This document shows, in pieces, positions 33,497 through 45,863 of a stretch of 64,000 bases of DNA. Numbering within the stretch: the stretch's first letter is position 1; each line of letters opens with the position of its first letter. Source of the DNA: Gnetum montanum (Eukaryota; Streptophyta; Gnetopsida; Gnetales; Gnetaceae); contig MNCI01004315.1 of NCBI GenBank assembly GCA_015680685.1, positions 1 to 64,000 of the forward strand. The letters run 5' to 3'. The translations under genes and the position numbers were made by a program. Under the pieces are notes generated by a model. It was not told the origin of the DNA, did no database searches, and saw only the letters and a list, made by a program, of their open reading frames with translations.

Positions 33497-33571
33497 TGTT
33501 GGAACTTGAAATAAGTGAATCATAGGTACACCCCAAGATCTATAGTCCAATTAAAACTTTATATAACTTTT
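33497..33571 (-). mobile_element. SINE 3'-half fragment (copy 6)
   Basis: Minus-strand tail half (GTTCCAACACCCTCC end, GGGGTGTACCTATGATTCAC segment). The tRNA-like head is missing. Confidence 0.7.
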
Positions 33572-36351
33572 TAGGTACTGTTAACATCAACATCTCTTAT
33601 CTAGTACAGGAGGCCTAGGTTCGTTACAATCTAAAACAGTAGGTGTGCATGAAACTTTACCCACTTGGCTTTGTGAATTTACTTACACAAAAGTAGATAT
33701 CTATGATAAAACGTAAGTCAACAATATAAAAGTATTAGATCTTTGTTGGAATAACTCAACAAAGTTTTGCATCCAAGAAGTTTAAGAGTTTTTCAACTAA
33801 GTTTGTTCATTAATGACTATGAAGGATCCATTAAGTCTAATTTTGAAAAAAAAAAATCTTTCCTAGCAAACTCTAAGATCAAGCAATAATTATTTCCAAA
33901 AGCTAGTTCATTCCTTACCATCATATCCTAATATGATAATTATTAGTGATGAGGTAACTACTAATCTTTTATTTAATAATTCAAATCTATGATGTAGTTC
34001 AAGAAAAGGTTGAAAAACTTAAATATCGTGATATTACCCTCTTATCCAAAAATTTAATTAAAACATTCCTGAACTGTATTCTCTATTTCAGGAAGTATCA
34101 ATCTTCATAGTAATAGTGTTTCTATAGTTGATTGTAGCTATCGGCTTTTATTTTAAGCGTGCGTTCTATTCGAATTGTTATTTTATTTTATTGTTTTCGT
34201 TTATTAGGAAATAGTTTCTCTTGTACCCTGAATCTAAAGACTCAGCCTGACTGTCTCGGATTGAAACTCAAAAATTGCTGTTGTAGTTAGTGGAGCCAGA
34301 AATAGATAAACGACTCAAAGTTGGTCAATATACTGAAATATAGTTTAAAGTAATTTGTCATTTTTGTTGGGTTATCAAACATTTATCAGAGACCCACAAA
34401 ATTGCAGGAAGCGCAAGCATAGGCAAGAGGCTGAATTTGGTTCCCAACGCAACGTGATTATTAGATTCTTTTCAACGTGGCATAAGTTAAGCTATCAAAG
34501 ATGTATGCATGGAGTGGCACTGCATGAATCTTGTGACGGTTTAACTGCCACTCAGAGCTGTCTTGTACAAGAAAAGATGCCGCTTGTGTAGTGTTTGTAC
34601 TTTGTAGTGATTGCAGCAGGGACTTCGATGTATTTTTGTCCGCCTTTTAATTTTAGTTTAGTTTATTTTATTTTATACAAACCTATCCTTTTATGGCTCA
34701 CAAGCCCACAAAGGTATTCTTTTTGCGTTAAAGTGTCAGGAAGGGATTGCAAACTTCAATGCACATATGCATAATCTTTTTTAAGTAAACTTGACCCGCA
34801 CATCACATAATAATAAAGCCCTTAGCCTTTGACATTCAAAGGTATTAGACACAAAAGGTTGATTTGGTAGCAATTTTGCATGGCTTAGGTGTAGAAATTG
34901 CTAGAAACGAATTCTAGAGCTAAGCATGCATTAATATTTTGGTTTACATGGAATTTTGGTTAAATCTTATTATATTTGCTATACATCTTAGGCCTTTCTT
35001 TTGTAAAACTCTAGACTTTATTATTGCTTTATGAACTACATAAATAATAATAATAATTAAAAAATAATATAGACACACAAAACAACGTTTTGAAACCTTG
35101 CAGGGAGGATTACTATTATCGGTTAATGATTTGATTGAACAATCGGTGGTATTCCGTAATTGTTCATTTCCATTCCTTATAAGAACAGGGATGTTGCTTG
35201 TCTATTATATTTGTTTTGCAGGGACAAAACATAAAATGGATGGAGCCAAAAGGTTGGGGAACCCAAACAAATGGAAAGAATCACCAAAAGACAAAGAGAC
35301 AGGATTTGAAGGAGGTAGCGAAACAGGGAAAGGGGAGTTTCTGAGAGGGCTGTGAGCTTTTAGAATCGAGAGAATCAAATTTCTATGTCCAAACTCCCAG
35401 ATCATTTGAGGAGTTTTATTTTGAAAATGTTAATGAGTGGTTTAGAGTCGCTTATTATTTTTCAGTTTTAGAAATATGAGTATGTACTCCTTGTTTCTTT
35501 TCACTCGCGAAGGAGGAAGAACTTAATGTCGAAGGAGGAAGAACTTAATGTAGAAGTATATTAAATAGAGCATTTTAGTTTGAATTATGAAAAAAAAAAG
35601 TCCAATGCAAGGACCTTCTAGAAGAGGTCTGTCTCTTCAAAGTTCCTGTTGGTGCTCTACTACAACAAGCTATGTACTTAGCAAAGGAAATCAAAAGCTC
35701 AATTTTGAACCAAGTCTAAGTTTCTTTAGTTTTCTAATCTAGGTCTACGTTTCTTCAGCTTTTTATTTGAGATTGAATGTGTTTTGTTTTAAACTTTGGT
35801 GTGATCTTTATGTTAAAAAGTTAAAATCATTTTGTTCACTTTCTTATAATGGCATAATTTGAATCTGTACTTAACTTGTGAAATTTATCTTTTATGTTGA
35901 ATAAAATTTTATTTTATAATCACATTTTTCTCAAATTTGAAGTTTGTCATTTCAGTAGTACATCTCTTGATCCAAGATATATTTTCTTAACTCCAATTTA
36001 CCTTTAAGCATGTTATTCTAAATGTTTTTTTAAACATAAGTTTTATAAGAGTTCTAAAGCCATTTCTTACCTTAAATCCTTTCTATTTACATTTCTATGA
36101 ATTTAATTCTTAGTATCATCATTTTAATAAATATTTTAATTTAATTTTAGTTATTAAAATTTAACTTTTGATTATTTACAATTATGCACTATATTCCATT
36201 TATCATCTCTATGATTTAATTCGATAAATTTTAAATTTAAATACCATTATTGCTCTTCCAATTGAGACTATTCTTGGGTTTTCATACCCATATTGGAAAC
36301 ACCCTAGGCAATAGTCTCTTTAAATGAATGTTTTAAGTTGTTGTTTGCAAT
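33572..36351. other. AT-rich spacer with possible exon relics
   Basis: No complete gene. At 35221-35479 a frame opens after TTTTGCAG and reads GQNIKWMEPKGWGTQTNGKN, then a stop, then NFYVQTPRSFEEFYFENVNE before a final stop. Another short frame opens after CCTTGCAG at 35103. These look like possible old exons of an unrecognised gene. Frames near 34355-34591 are unsupported. Confidence 0.35.
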
Positions 36352-37782
36352 CCAAATTCATATATTAATAGGTATAATATATGATTTTTGAATTCAATCT
36401 CAAATAGTTTAGCATGCATGCTAATTTAGGATCAACTTTACATTTTTACATGGCTATGCATATTATTTTTGGGTGGGGAGAGGTTAGCACATAGGAGAAG
36501 GGGTAGTAGAATCCAAAATAACTTGATTATCAGTACAACCAAGATATATAGCTAACGTTGTACTTTAGAAGATTTATAGAAGAATATAATATTAACTTTT
36601 ACTATAATATATTTACTAGTAAGAAATTTAGTATTGTATGGAAATGAATGAGTAATATTAAAAAAAATTTAGAAAAAAAAAAAAACACACAAACAATCCT
36701 ATGTCTATTAGGACTGGGGCACATATTGCAAATAGCAAATTGTAGATCATGGGGGATAAAAAAATCCATGCCTCTATAATTAACATAGAAAAACAAAACT
36801 AAGGCAAATAGTCCAAGAGTACAATAATTAGTGAAATCTAAGTAAGAGAAATATCATAAATGCTTCCTATAACAAGCAACCCCATCACAATTAGCAAGCT
36901 TAGGCCTACGATAGATTGCCAAATCAACCAGTTTCCAAATTCATACATTAATAGGTATAATATATGATTTTTGAATTCAATCTCAAATAGTTTAGCATGC
37001 ATGCTAATTTAGGATCAACTTTAGATTTTTACATGGCTATGCATATTACTTTTGGGTGGGGAGAGGTTAGCACATAGGAGAAGGGGTAGTAGAATCCAAA
37101 ATAACTTGATTATCAGTACAACCAAGATATATAGCTAATGTTGTACTTTAGAAGATTTATAGAAGAATATAATATTAACTTTTACTATAATATATTTACT
37201 AGTAAGAAATTTAGTATTGTATGAAAATGAATGAGTAATATTAAAAAAAATTTAGAAAAAAAAAAACAAACAAACAATCCTATGTCTATTAGGACTGGGG
37301 CACATATTGCAAATAGAAAATCGTAGATCATGGGGGATAAAAAAAAAATCCATGCCTCTATAATTAACATAGAAAAACAAAACTAAGGCAAATAGTCCAA
37401 GAGTACAATAATTAGTGAAATCTAAGTAAGAGAAATATCATAGATGCTTCCTATAACAAGCAACCCCATCACAATTTGCAAGCTTAGGCCTACGATAGAT
37501 TGCCAAATCAAGCAATTTCCAAACTCATACATTAATAGGTATAATTTATGATTTTTGAATTCAATCTCAAATAGTTTAGCATGCATGCTAATTTAGGATC
37601 AACTTTACATTTTTACATGGCTATGCATATTATTTTTGGGTGGGGAGAGGTTAGCACATAGGAGAAGGGGTAGTAGAATCCAAAATAACTTGATTATCAG
37701 TACAACCAAGATATATAGCTAACGTTGTACTTTAGAAGACTTATAGAAGAATATAATATTAAATTTTACTATAATATATTTA
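36352..37782. repeat. 584-bp tandem repeat, copies 1, 2 and start of 3
   Basis: The unit starting CCAAATTCATACATTAATAG begins at 36352, 36935 and 37519 (period 583-584). The copies are nearly identical by eye. The third is split by the LINE at 37783 and resumes at 42849-43177. The unit contains long A-runs and no conserved protein frame. Small minus-strand frames in it are products of the T-rich complement. Origin unknown; it might be a fragment of a longer repeat. Confidence 0.9.
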
Positions 37783-39157
37783 TTAACATTGTAATGATGA
37801 TGACTATGGCAGGAGCGGAGACAACAGGAGCGAAGGCAGGAGCGGAGGCAGGAGCGAAGGCAGGAATGGAGGCCTCAGGACGGGATGCAAGAGGGACGGT
37901 CGGACTGGCTACGGCAGACACCGGGGGGAGAGGCAGACGGATAGGGACTTCAGGGAATGCTGCAGAGATGGAGCAGCGCTGAGGATCAAAGTCAGTAGCC
38001 CAGACATAGACATGCTGGCAAGATTGGAACGCAACCTGATAGGCAAATTTGTGTCTGAAGGGGCACGACCTCGCATCGATCTGATTCGGCGCTAGGCTCG
38101 AAATGCTTGGGGGTTAGACTCGGTGATGGTTACTTGCTTGGCAGGCGATCGCCTCCTATTCTATTTTGCCTCTATGGAGGAGCATGAGCAAATCCTGGTG
38201 GGAGGGCCTTGGTTCTATGGGACGCGCGGGTTGGCGCTGGCGTCCTGGTGCCTGGGCGCTCACCAGGACCCAGCCCTGTTTGAGCGAGCGCCGGTTTGGG
38301 TACGGCTGTATGGCCTTCACCTCAAATACTGGTCGCCAGTGTTTCTGTGATCGCTGGCAGATCTATTCGGCGAGTTCATCAAGTTTGACCACTCCACCGC
38401 CATTATGGATCATCTGGGGTTCGCGAGGTTCTGCGTCTGGCAACCTCTCCTAACGAAGGAGCCAATCTAGGAGCTGGTTCTCGTCACAGACCTTGACGAA
38501 GAGCAGGTTCGGGTTCTGTTTGAAAACCAGTCAATGTCTCAGGCCCAGCAGAGGGATGCTTGGATGGGGAGCGACCTGGGGTACCCAGACAATCGCACGG
38601 CCACACCAGATGACGGGTGGTGTTTGATTGGAAAGAAAGGCCAAGTCGCCAACAAGAAACCACCGGCACCCAAAGGTGGGGCTCGGCATCCGGGGAAGGG
38701 CTCCACTTCACAGGGAGTGGTCTCCAAGGCTGTGCCAAGCAGGGGACCACTCCCTGGTCCTAGGGGACAGCAAGATCAACTTTTGAAGGATGCTCACCGT
38801 GTGGGGTAGTCGGAGACGAATCGGGTTGCCGCGGACGGTGAGATGAGTAAGTCCTATTTCCACGCGTTGGTTGGGACCGGGGCTCTACACTCCGCGGGTG
38901 GCTAGCCGACGCGCACTCAGACAAGGGCAGAGCCACGACAAGGATCCCACAGAACGCCCTGCACCCCTAGGTCAAAGGGGGCGGGCCCCTCCCAAGGTGG
39001 TCTATCCCCGCCACCAGTCACGAACTGGATTAACACCAGTCGGGGTTCGGCGTGGCCCAGCTCCCCTCCGGAAGAGAAGAGGAGCCTGCGCAAACAAGGA
39101 ATGATGGTATCCCCTCACATGGCAAAGGTTGGACGACCAGACAACCACGCCCACTGA
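37783..39157 (+). pseudogene. LINE ORF1: Arg/Gly-rich N-terminus plus DUF4283
   Basis: Frame from 37796: DDDYGRSGDNRSEGRSGGRS and more RG/RS-rich sequence to about 37975. Then comes DUF4283: LIGKFVSEGARPRIDLIRR, LLFYFASMEEHEQILVGGPW, ALFERAPVWVRLYGLHLKYW, FGEFIKFDHSTA (37985-38520). This is the RNA-binding ORF1 protein of plant L1 elements (family knowledge). A Pro/Gly/Lys-rich tail follows to TGA at 39155. No CCHC zinc knuckle is visible, unlike many plant ORF1 proteins. Internal stops: TAG near 38093, 38468, 38808 and 38902; TGA near 38347. The alternative Ala/Gly frame over 37794-37982 is a shadow. The frame has no ATG at its start, consistent with 5' truncation. Confidence 0.75.
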
Positions 39158-39218
39158 CACAAGGCCACGTAGCTCTTCGTTGATTTGGGAGTGTAGCCCA
39201 CGCTCCAGGAGGTTTACC

Positions 39219-42200
39219 AGCATCCCATATCTCCAAGAAAGTCCTTTCCTGGAACTGCAGGGGGCAGGGTACCCCATACAAATGACATACCCTACGTTGT
39301 TTGGTGCGAGATGAGAAGTGTGACATTGTATGCCTGCAAGAAACAAAACTTCAACAGAAGGAGGCTCAGACGCTCCTTTGGCTCGGGTGGCACAACCACT
39401 TGGCGTCCAGCAGGGGGCACGCGGGTGGTGTCGCAGTCCTAACCAGGGTGGACTTGTACGTCCTGGATATGTCTGACTAGTGCATTACGGCGCACCTACC
39501 CAGGCCGGACATGTGGGTTACCAATGTTTACGGAGCGCAAGGGTGGCAGTCATGCCTTCAAGAGCTCTCTTGGGTCGCGGGGCTGGTTCCCAAAAAGGCC
39601 AGCTGGTTGCTGATCGATGATTTCAACCAAAGGCTCTTCAGCTGGGAGAAGACCGGTGACAATTTGGCAGAGCACCCAAGGGCAACCGAAATGCTCACGC
39701 TGTTGCAGCAGAATGGCCTGACCGACATGGAAATTGCGAGCTACAAGTACACTTGGAGCAACAACAGGCAAGGCACCGCGAGGGTCCAATCCCGTATTGC
39801 TCGGGTGTGGGTCAGTTAGAAGTTACTAAATGATTGGGATATCCATGTCTACAGAGGTGCCCGCATGGCCTCTGACCACTGGCCCATATTCTACCAATTG
39901 GAGCAGGGAGAGTTCCAGGGACCCTGTCCCTTCCAATTTGAACGCACCTGGATCCGCAAGCCGTGGCTGGAAAAGTTGGTGCAAGACATCTGGCAAAATT
40001 ACAATGCCTCGGTGGACCCACACGATTTTTTGAAGAATGGGTTGAAGACCCTAAAAACCCAAATTAAAAATATCGGCCCTGCCCAGAAATATAGCTTCAA
40101 AACCTGCTGCAGCCAGCTCCATGCTAAACTGTAGGATATCCAGTCACAGCAGGAGCACCAGGAGCGCGGGGCAGACCACATTGGGGAGGAACTCGCCTTG
40201 CAGGCTGAGCTTCAACTTCTGCACCATGAGGAGGAGGAGTACTGGCGCCAACGCACCCATGTGTAGTGGCTGAGGGTAGAGGATCGGCACACAAAATTTT
40301 TCTTCTCTGCCGCGAAGGCACACCGCGGAGCCCGGCATGGACCGATGCAATGCCTCATGCAGGGAGAACCGCATTTGCGCTCTGGCAGCGACAGCCTCCT
40401 GCATTACTGGCATCAGGTCTGGGAGTGGAAGCCAATGGACCCGATTTCTGTGCCAGTGGAAAAAATTCTAAATTTGACTGATAATTTTCGGCTACTGCAG
40501 CCATTTTCGCGCCAGAAGCTTTGCGATGCACTGCAGAAAATGTTGGCAGACAAGGCACCAGGGCCAGATGGCTGGCCCATTGAATTGTTCCGTGAATTCG
40601 AGGACATCCTTGGGACGAACCTGCTTGACGCTTTCAACCACATGCTGGCATGGCGTCAGGTTTGAAAAGAAATCAACTGCTCTCATGTGGTATTTCTGCT
40701 GAAGACGGAAAATCCCACCTCCCCAGGCCATTTCCGCCCCATCAATGTCTGTAACTGCCTGTTGAGGTTATTTTCTCACCTGCTCGTGGCCAGACTGCGA
40801 CCGCTCATGACGCACCTCATGGGTAAGCACCAAGCCACCTTTATGAAGGGATGTCACCTTCAAGACCAGGTCTTACTGCTCCAGGAAATTTACCACTCCC
40901 TTTGGGTAGCCAAATTACCAGGCCTCTACATCAAGTTGGACATAACCAAGGCCTACGATTCCATAAATTGGGCCACCTTGCGATCAGTGCTGCATGCTAA
41001 AGGTTTTGACAAAGCTTTTGTCGACCTCTGCCTACAGATCCAGCAGGGAGGGCGGTACTCGTTAGATATTGATGGACAATTATGGGTCTTTCATGGGACT
41101 GGACGTAGGCTTTGTCAAGGAGACCCTCTCTCCCCGCTCCTCTTCCTGATGATGATGGACCTCCTACAAACGTACTGTATGGAAGAAGGGGTCCAAGGGT
41201 TAAACATGCATGGCATCCCATGCCTCACTGCCCATTTCGTGGATGATACCATGATCTACACCAGGGCTGCGGTTCTGCAGGCCAAGGCAATTCTGAAGGC
41301 GCTGGATCGGATGCGCCAGGAGGTGGGCCTGGCACCCAACCCCAGGAAATCAGCTTTATATTTCACCCACACGCATCCTTCGGTTCGCAGCAAAGTCATC
41401 CAAATCCTGGGGATTCTCTCGGTGGAGGCGGATGACAAGTATCTGGGCATTCCCATGCATAACTGGCACAGACAACAAACCTGACAGGCGCTCATTACGT
41501 GAATTCAGCGACATGCGGCACACTGGATGAATAATTTCCTGTCCTGCAAGGGGAAGATGGTGTTGGCATTCGCGGTGTTGGGGGCCATGGCGAGGTTTGC
41601 TGCCTCGGTGGCCTCCCCGCCCCTAGGTGTCGCCACCAAGATCGACCAGATTATTTGAGATTTTGTATGGTCAGGCGGCAAGGGGGGAAAGAAGATGCAC
41701 CTGTTGGCTTGGAAAAAAATCATGTGGCCCCGTTACGCAGGGGGGAGGGGGGGTTGGCCTCCTCCCCTTCATGCTTGAGGTGGCCTTAGGGCATCATAGA
41801 CTCCTTCAGCGCCTGTCCACCAAAAATGAGGACCCATCCCTTTGGGTTCAAATCCTGAGGAAGAAATACAGGCCCTGGACTGCGGTAAATTCCAACTCCC
41901 ACATTTGGAGGCAGCTCTGCACGCAAGCCAGATCGATGGGTAGTGTTGAGGAGATCTCTCTGCACCCTCATTAGCTCCTACAGAAATTGTTCCCAACTGA
42001 TCCTGGAAAAAATTAAAACCTTTGGGTGGCTAATCCTCCACCAGGCCCTCCCAGTTTGCACCACTCTGCAATCACGAGGCCTGGCAATCAGTGCCCAGTG
42101 CCCTCTGTGTAATCAGCATGTAGAAATGTTGTAGCACTTCGTTCATGAGTGCCACGTGACCATGCAGTTATGGAGAATGGCAGGACTCCACACTCCAGAA

Positions 42201-42587
42201 TTCTCAGGAAATTTGTCAACGCTGGCAGCGCTCTGGATCCTGTGGCGGGCCAGAAATGATTGCATTTTTAAAGGAGCGGCACTCCCTCCCGTGAGCATTC
42301 TTTCCAAAAAGATATGTAAGTTATGGCATAAGATTACCTCCGCTATGGCTCCTCCTACCCCCTTACAAGCGCAAACATAGCGGGTTTGTAATAGGACAAC
42401 CCCCCACGACGCTAACCAGGGACCGGTGCCCCAGGGCCAGACCCTGGAGGAGGAGAGGCAAGAGCTTAAAGATGGGGCCACTGACATTCCCGGGGAGCAA
42501 CGCCTGAACCTCCCTATGAAGGGTTTGATGGAGGGCGTCCCCAACAATCGCAAGACCGACATTGCCCAGATTATTGAAGAAAACTGA
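39219..42587 (+). pseudogene. LINE ORF2: endonuclease, reverse transcriptase, zf-RVT
   Basis: About 1120 codons. The AP endonuclease (39226-39880) shows SWNCRG, CLQETKL (catalytic Glu), LLIDDFN (usual GDFN altered) and SDHWPI. RT (40540-41480) shows KAPGPDGWP, HFRPINVCN, QATFMKGCHLQDQ, KLDITKAYDSINW (motif A), LCQGDPLSPLLF (motif B), FVDDTMIY (motif C; Val replaces the usual Ala) and YLGIPMHNW. zf-RVT (42010-42150) shows IKTFGWLILHQALPVC, CPLCNQHVEML and HECH. One reading frame holds from 39226 to about 41740, then shifts at a G-run and again before 41980. The tail continues past a TAG at 42378 to TGA at 42585 and ends KTDIAQIIEEN. Stops are TAG or TGA only. Confidence 0.85.
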
Positions 42588-42848
42588 CGCTGCCGAGCGA
42601 CCAGGTTAGGTCAGCCCAGTACTAGCAGCAACTAATTCCTACCCATGTCTCCCGGTCAGTTGCCGGTGCGGGTGGACATGGTGCCCTGGGGGGGTGTCCT
42701 TTGGGAAGGTTTGATAATTAACCTTGGAGGTTTGGTTGGCCTTCCGCCGGTTGGAATGCCAACGGCGGGGTGGTCCTAGCTAGAATGCCAACTGTATAGC
42801 TTTTTTTTTTGGAATATACATATGATCGACCTTTTTCAAAAAAAAAAA

Positions 42849-43177
42849 ATATTTACTAGTAAGAAATTTAGCACTGTATAAAAATGAATGAGTAATATTA
42901 AACATTTTTTAGAAATAAAAAAAAAACAAACAATCCTATGTCTATTAGGATTGGGCACATATTGCAAATAGAAAATTGTAGATCATGGGGAATAAAAAAA
43001 AATCCATGCCTCTATAATTAACATAGAAAAACAAAACTAAGGCAAATAGTCCAAGAGTACAATAATTAGTGAAATCTCTAAGTAAGAGAAAAATCATAAA
43101 TGCTTCCTATAACAAGAAACCCCATCACAATTAGCAAGCTTAGGCCTGTGATAGATTGCCAAATCAAGCAATTTCCA
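42849..43177. repeat. 584-bp repeat, rest of copy 3
   Basis: Continues the third copy after the LINE, from TATTTACTAGTAAGAAATTTAG to GCCAAATCAAGCAATTTCC. A few more differences from copies 1 and 2 are visible than between those two. Confidence 0.85.
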
Positions 43178-43840
43178 AGTACTAATTATTTCAAGCAAGA
43201 AACTCTATCATATTAGGACTTAGAGGGAAATCAACAAAAAGGTAAGAGTTACAGAAAAGGTAGCATGAATATAGGGCACATGAGAGCAACACTTTGATCT
43301 TGTAGTAATTGTAATTTTTTAGGGCAAAGCATTGTTGAATAAATATAAAACTTAGTATGTTTGTAACAAGGATTAAAAGTGTAGAGGAGTGGAACCATTA
43401 CTAGAAGTCTTTAGCATGTGGTCAATTAAACAATGCATGATCGAGAGATTTTATTTTGGCATAACATCAATCACATTTATCATCATGCCTTATACCTCTT
43501 TGAAATAATTTTTCTTTTTTAGGTAATGCATCATGCAAACATTTAGTCATGAAGAGATAATGGCATGACATTAAAAAAAAATTCACCAATAATAAACATA
43601 AGGCTAGGTTTCATGTGCCACAAGGGAGTGATATGTCATAGCCAACTAGAAACAACATTCATTGCCCCAATAAATAAATACTTCATGGATAGAAATGTTG
43701 CTTGTAAGCCATTTCTTTATCTTTTCTAAAATTCCTCATATAGCATAGGCTACTATCATGCATAGGATAGTATGAAATAAATGACCACCATAAGGATATT
43801 TCACCCATATCACAATAATCCAAGATTTATCCACTGTGTA
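43178..43840. other. AT-rich spacer, nothing recognised
   Basis: About 660 bp without coding frame or shared repeat. It ends at an LTR start preceded by CCACTGTGTA. Confidence 0.4.
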
Positions 43841-44689
43841 TGATGAAAAATAAAATAGTAGTATTTTGAAAGATGTGAAGTTGCATTGTTTGTTCTAATA
43901 CTTTACAATTTACATGGCTATAAATATATAAACTAGTTGCATTTATGACACCATTTGATTAATAGATACCAAAACACTATCAATTTATTTTTTGATTCCT
44001 TATAGTAGTTAGTGAGCATTCGTAGTGTAGATTTGAGTTAGGTATCTAGTATCTTATTTGAGTGAAATGTAACTAAATGCTTCCATGTCACCAATAAGAT
44101 TAAGATTGATTTAATTCCATTGCAACATTTTGACTTAGACTAGATTTACTCTTTTGCATTTACTTATTATTATTTACTACTTTCCTAGCATTGACGATTA
44201 TATTTCCATTACATTTTAAATCATTAGTGGAATGACTATGACATAATCTTAAGCATTAAATGTGCATTAGCTTGGTAATCCTAATAGGTAATTGTTTGGT
44301 ATGTCTAGTAGCTAGCTCGCTTGGTAACCTCAATAGTTAATGTATTTATTTAGGAACATGATGCAATGTTATATAATAGATGTTGATTTTCTATAGGCTA
44401 GTTTAAGATTTACTTTGTTGCTATTAGTTACTTAGACAATTATATTTAATCTCATTATTTTATATATAGAATTAGAATTGTGGGCCAAACCATATCATCT
44501 ATTGTATGCCTCAACAAGACTTAACCAAACAAATCAATGGGCCACAAAATGTCTAGTTAGGAAAATAATGACCATCAATCACTTAACTAAAGTAAACACT
44601 ATTTCTAGTCCATCTATAGATTACAACATAGTCTATCATGATGCTTATAGATCATATAGTTGAACGTTGTGCATACTAGCCACTCATAA
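43841..44689 (+). repeat. Decayed 5' LTR of another family member
   Basis: 849 bp from TGATGAAAAATAAAAT to CCACTCATAA. A TATA box GGCTATAAATATATAAAC lies near 43918. Late landmarks (TAAGCATTAAATGTGCATTAG, TTGGTAATCCTAATAGGTA, the CCACTCAT end) are colinear with element B. A primer-binding site follows directly. Confidence 0.65.
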
Positions 44690-44690
44690 T

Positions 44691-44711
44691 TTATTGTCAT
44701 TGCTGGGGATG
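44691..44711 (+). other. Degenerate tRNA-Asp-type primer-binding site
   Basis: TTATTGTCATTGCTGGGGATG aligns with TGGCGCCGTCATCGGGGATG of element B after several transitions. Confidence 0.6.
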
Positions 44712-45120
44712 GTGGTTGTGGTTTAATTTAAGTTAGTGTTTTAAATTATCACTATAGGTTTTAAAAATTTATCTTTTACAAAATATTGTATAAATCAAAC
44801 ACACACACATGAATAATTTAAAGAATGCTTGGTTCTTACAATTCTAATAGCCCATCATTAACAAGAAATCCCATTGGGACTCATACTGGAAATCTAGTAG
44901 GAACTAATGATCAAAATGAGGACAATGATAGCTAGCTACTACCTTTGTAAACCAAGGTCACTTATGCAGTTACACCATAGTATGAAAATATGGTTTTGGG
45001 ATATATATATAGCTTATAACATGATAGATATGAACTCCTATAGGTTTTTGTTATGGCTTAGAGACCAAAAATATAGACAAAAAATACAACTTTCCAAAAT
45101 ACCTAAATGTATTTAGACCT
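44712..45120 (+). pseudogene. gag: Leader and gag N-terminal remnant
   Basis: After the PBS the AT-rich leader (ending AAACACACACACATGA) resembles the 130-bp leader of element B. Short frames to about 45120 may be the decayed gag start. No Gag motif is preserved. No 3' LTR was found downstream, so this element is truncated. Confidence 0.4.
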
Positions 45121-45863
45121 AGATTTAACAACATAAAATAACTATAATAAAAAGAATGTAAAAGACAATAGATGAGGTTGTGGCTTTTAAACTATACCTA
45201 TAGTAAATCCAAAATAACAAAACACTTCACTAATAATTCAACAATAAAAAGTAAATGTAATCTATAACATGTTCACACAAGAAAAGCTTATAGACTACAT
45301 AAAATAAGGACAACATCTTGTTTAAGGAGACTAAATAAAGCTTCTCCACTATTAAGCCATTGAAGATGATGAACATATTTACTTCTAACTGTAGTTGAAG
45401 GGACAGGTATTACTTTCTTTTTATTTTAGGCCCTAAATGATGAGAAGCTTTTAGCTTTTCTTGATATTTGTTATTTATCTTTGATTTATATATTCCTTTT
45501 TCTTTAGAGAGAGTTTTCTTCTTTTCTTTACAAGAAATCCTTTAGTAAGAAGTAAAAACTTGTTAGGATGCTTTTAAATAAGGGAAAGGCCTCATCCTTT
45601 TCCTATCTTAGAGGAGAGGTTTTTAGGAATTAGTTCTAAGGATGAAAATCTAGAAAGGCATCCACAAAACTATTGGAATTTTTCTTTAGACTTTCTCTTG
45701 GATGATCTGATGTACTATGAATTTTTTTAATAATATTATTTATTTTTGTAGGATTCAGTACTGCTGCCGCTCCTCCACCCACACCACCAACCCCCCACCC
45801 CTTGCACAGAGGAAGAGATTGATGGTAAAAAGAAAAGAAAACATTAGCTGAAAGGAGGGAGGA
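45121..45863. other. AT-rich spacer with a C-rich tract
   Basis: No gene. A C-rich run with CCACCCACACCACCAACCCC lies near 45774-45803, close to the tail of the SINE that follows. Confidence 0.4.

Larger units (their letters stand above)
37783..42848 (+). mobile_element. Near-full-length L1-type plant LINE (copy 1)
   Basis: A 5.07-kb GC-rich insertion in AT-rich DNA, inside the third 584-bp repeat copy. The target duplication ATATTTA lies at 37776-37782 and 42849-42855. ORF1 (DUF4283 type) and ORF2 (AP endonuclease, reverse transcriptase, zf-RVT) are in the order expected for plant L1. The 3' end is CTTTTTC plus an A-run. The 5' end starts without an ORF1 ATG, so it is slightly truncated. 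It is inactive: about 16-17 in-frame stops and two frameshifts near the ORF2 end. Confidence 0.9.

Noticed and set aside
36602-37370. Phe-rich small proteins in the tandem repeat
   Set aside because: Frames come from A-runs read on the other strand and differ between copies by run length.
37725-37982. Ala/Gly-rich protein frame
   Set aside because: It is another frame of LINE ORF1; the frame that leads into DUF4283 is the Arg/Gly-rich one.
38484-39346. Minus-strand frames in the LINE
   Set aside because: Antisense shadows of ORF1 and the ORF2 start, with no motifs.
40997-41221. Minus-strand frame opposite the reverse transcriptase
   Set aside because: Antisense to conserved RT motifs A-C.
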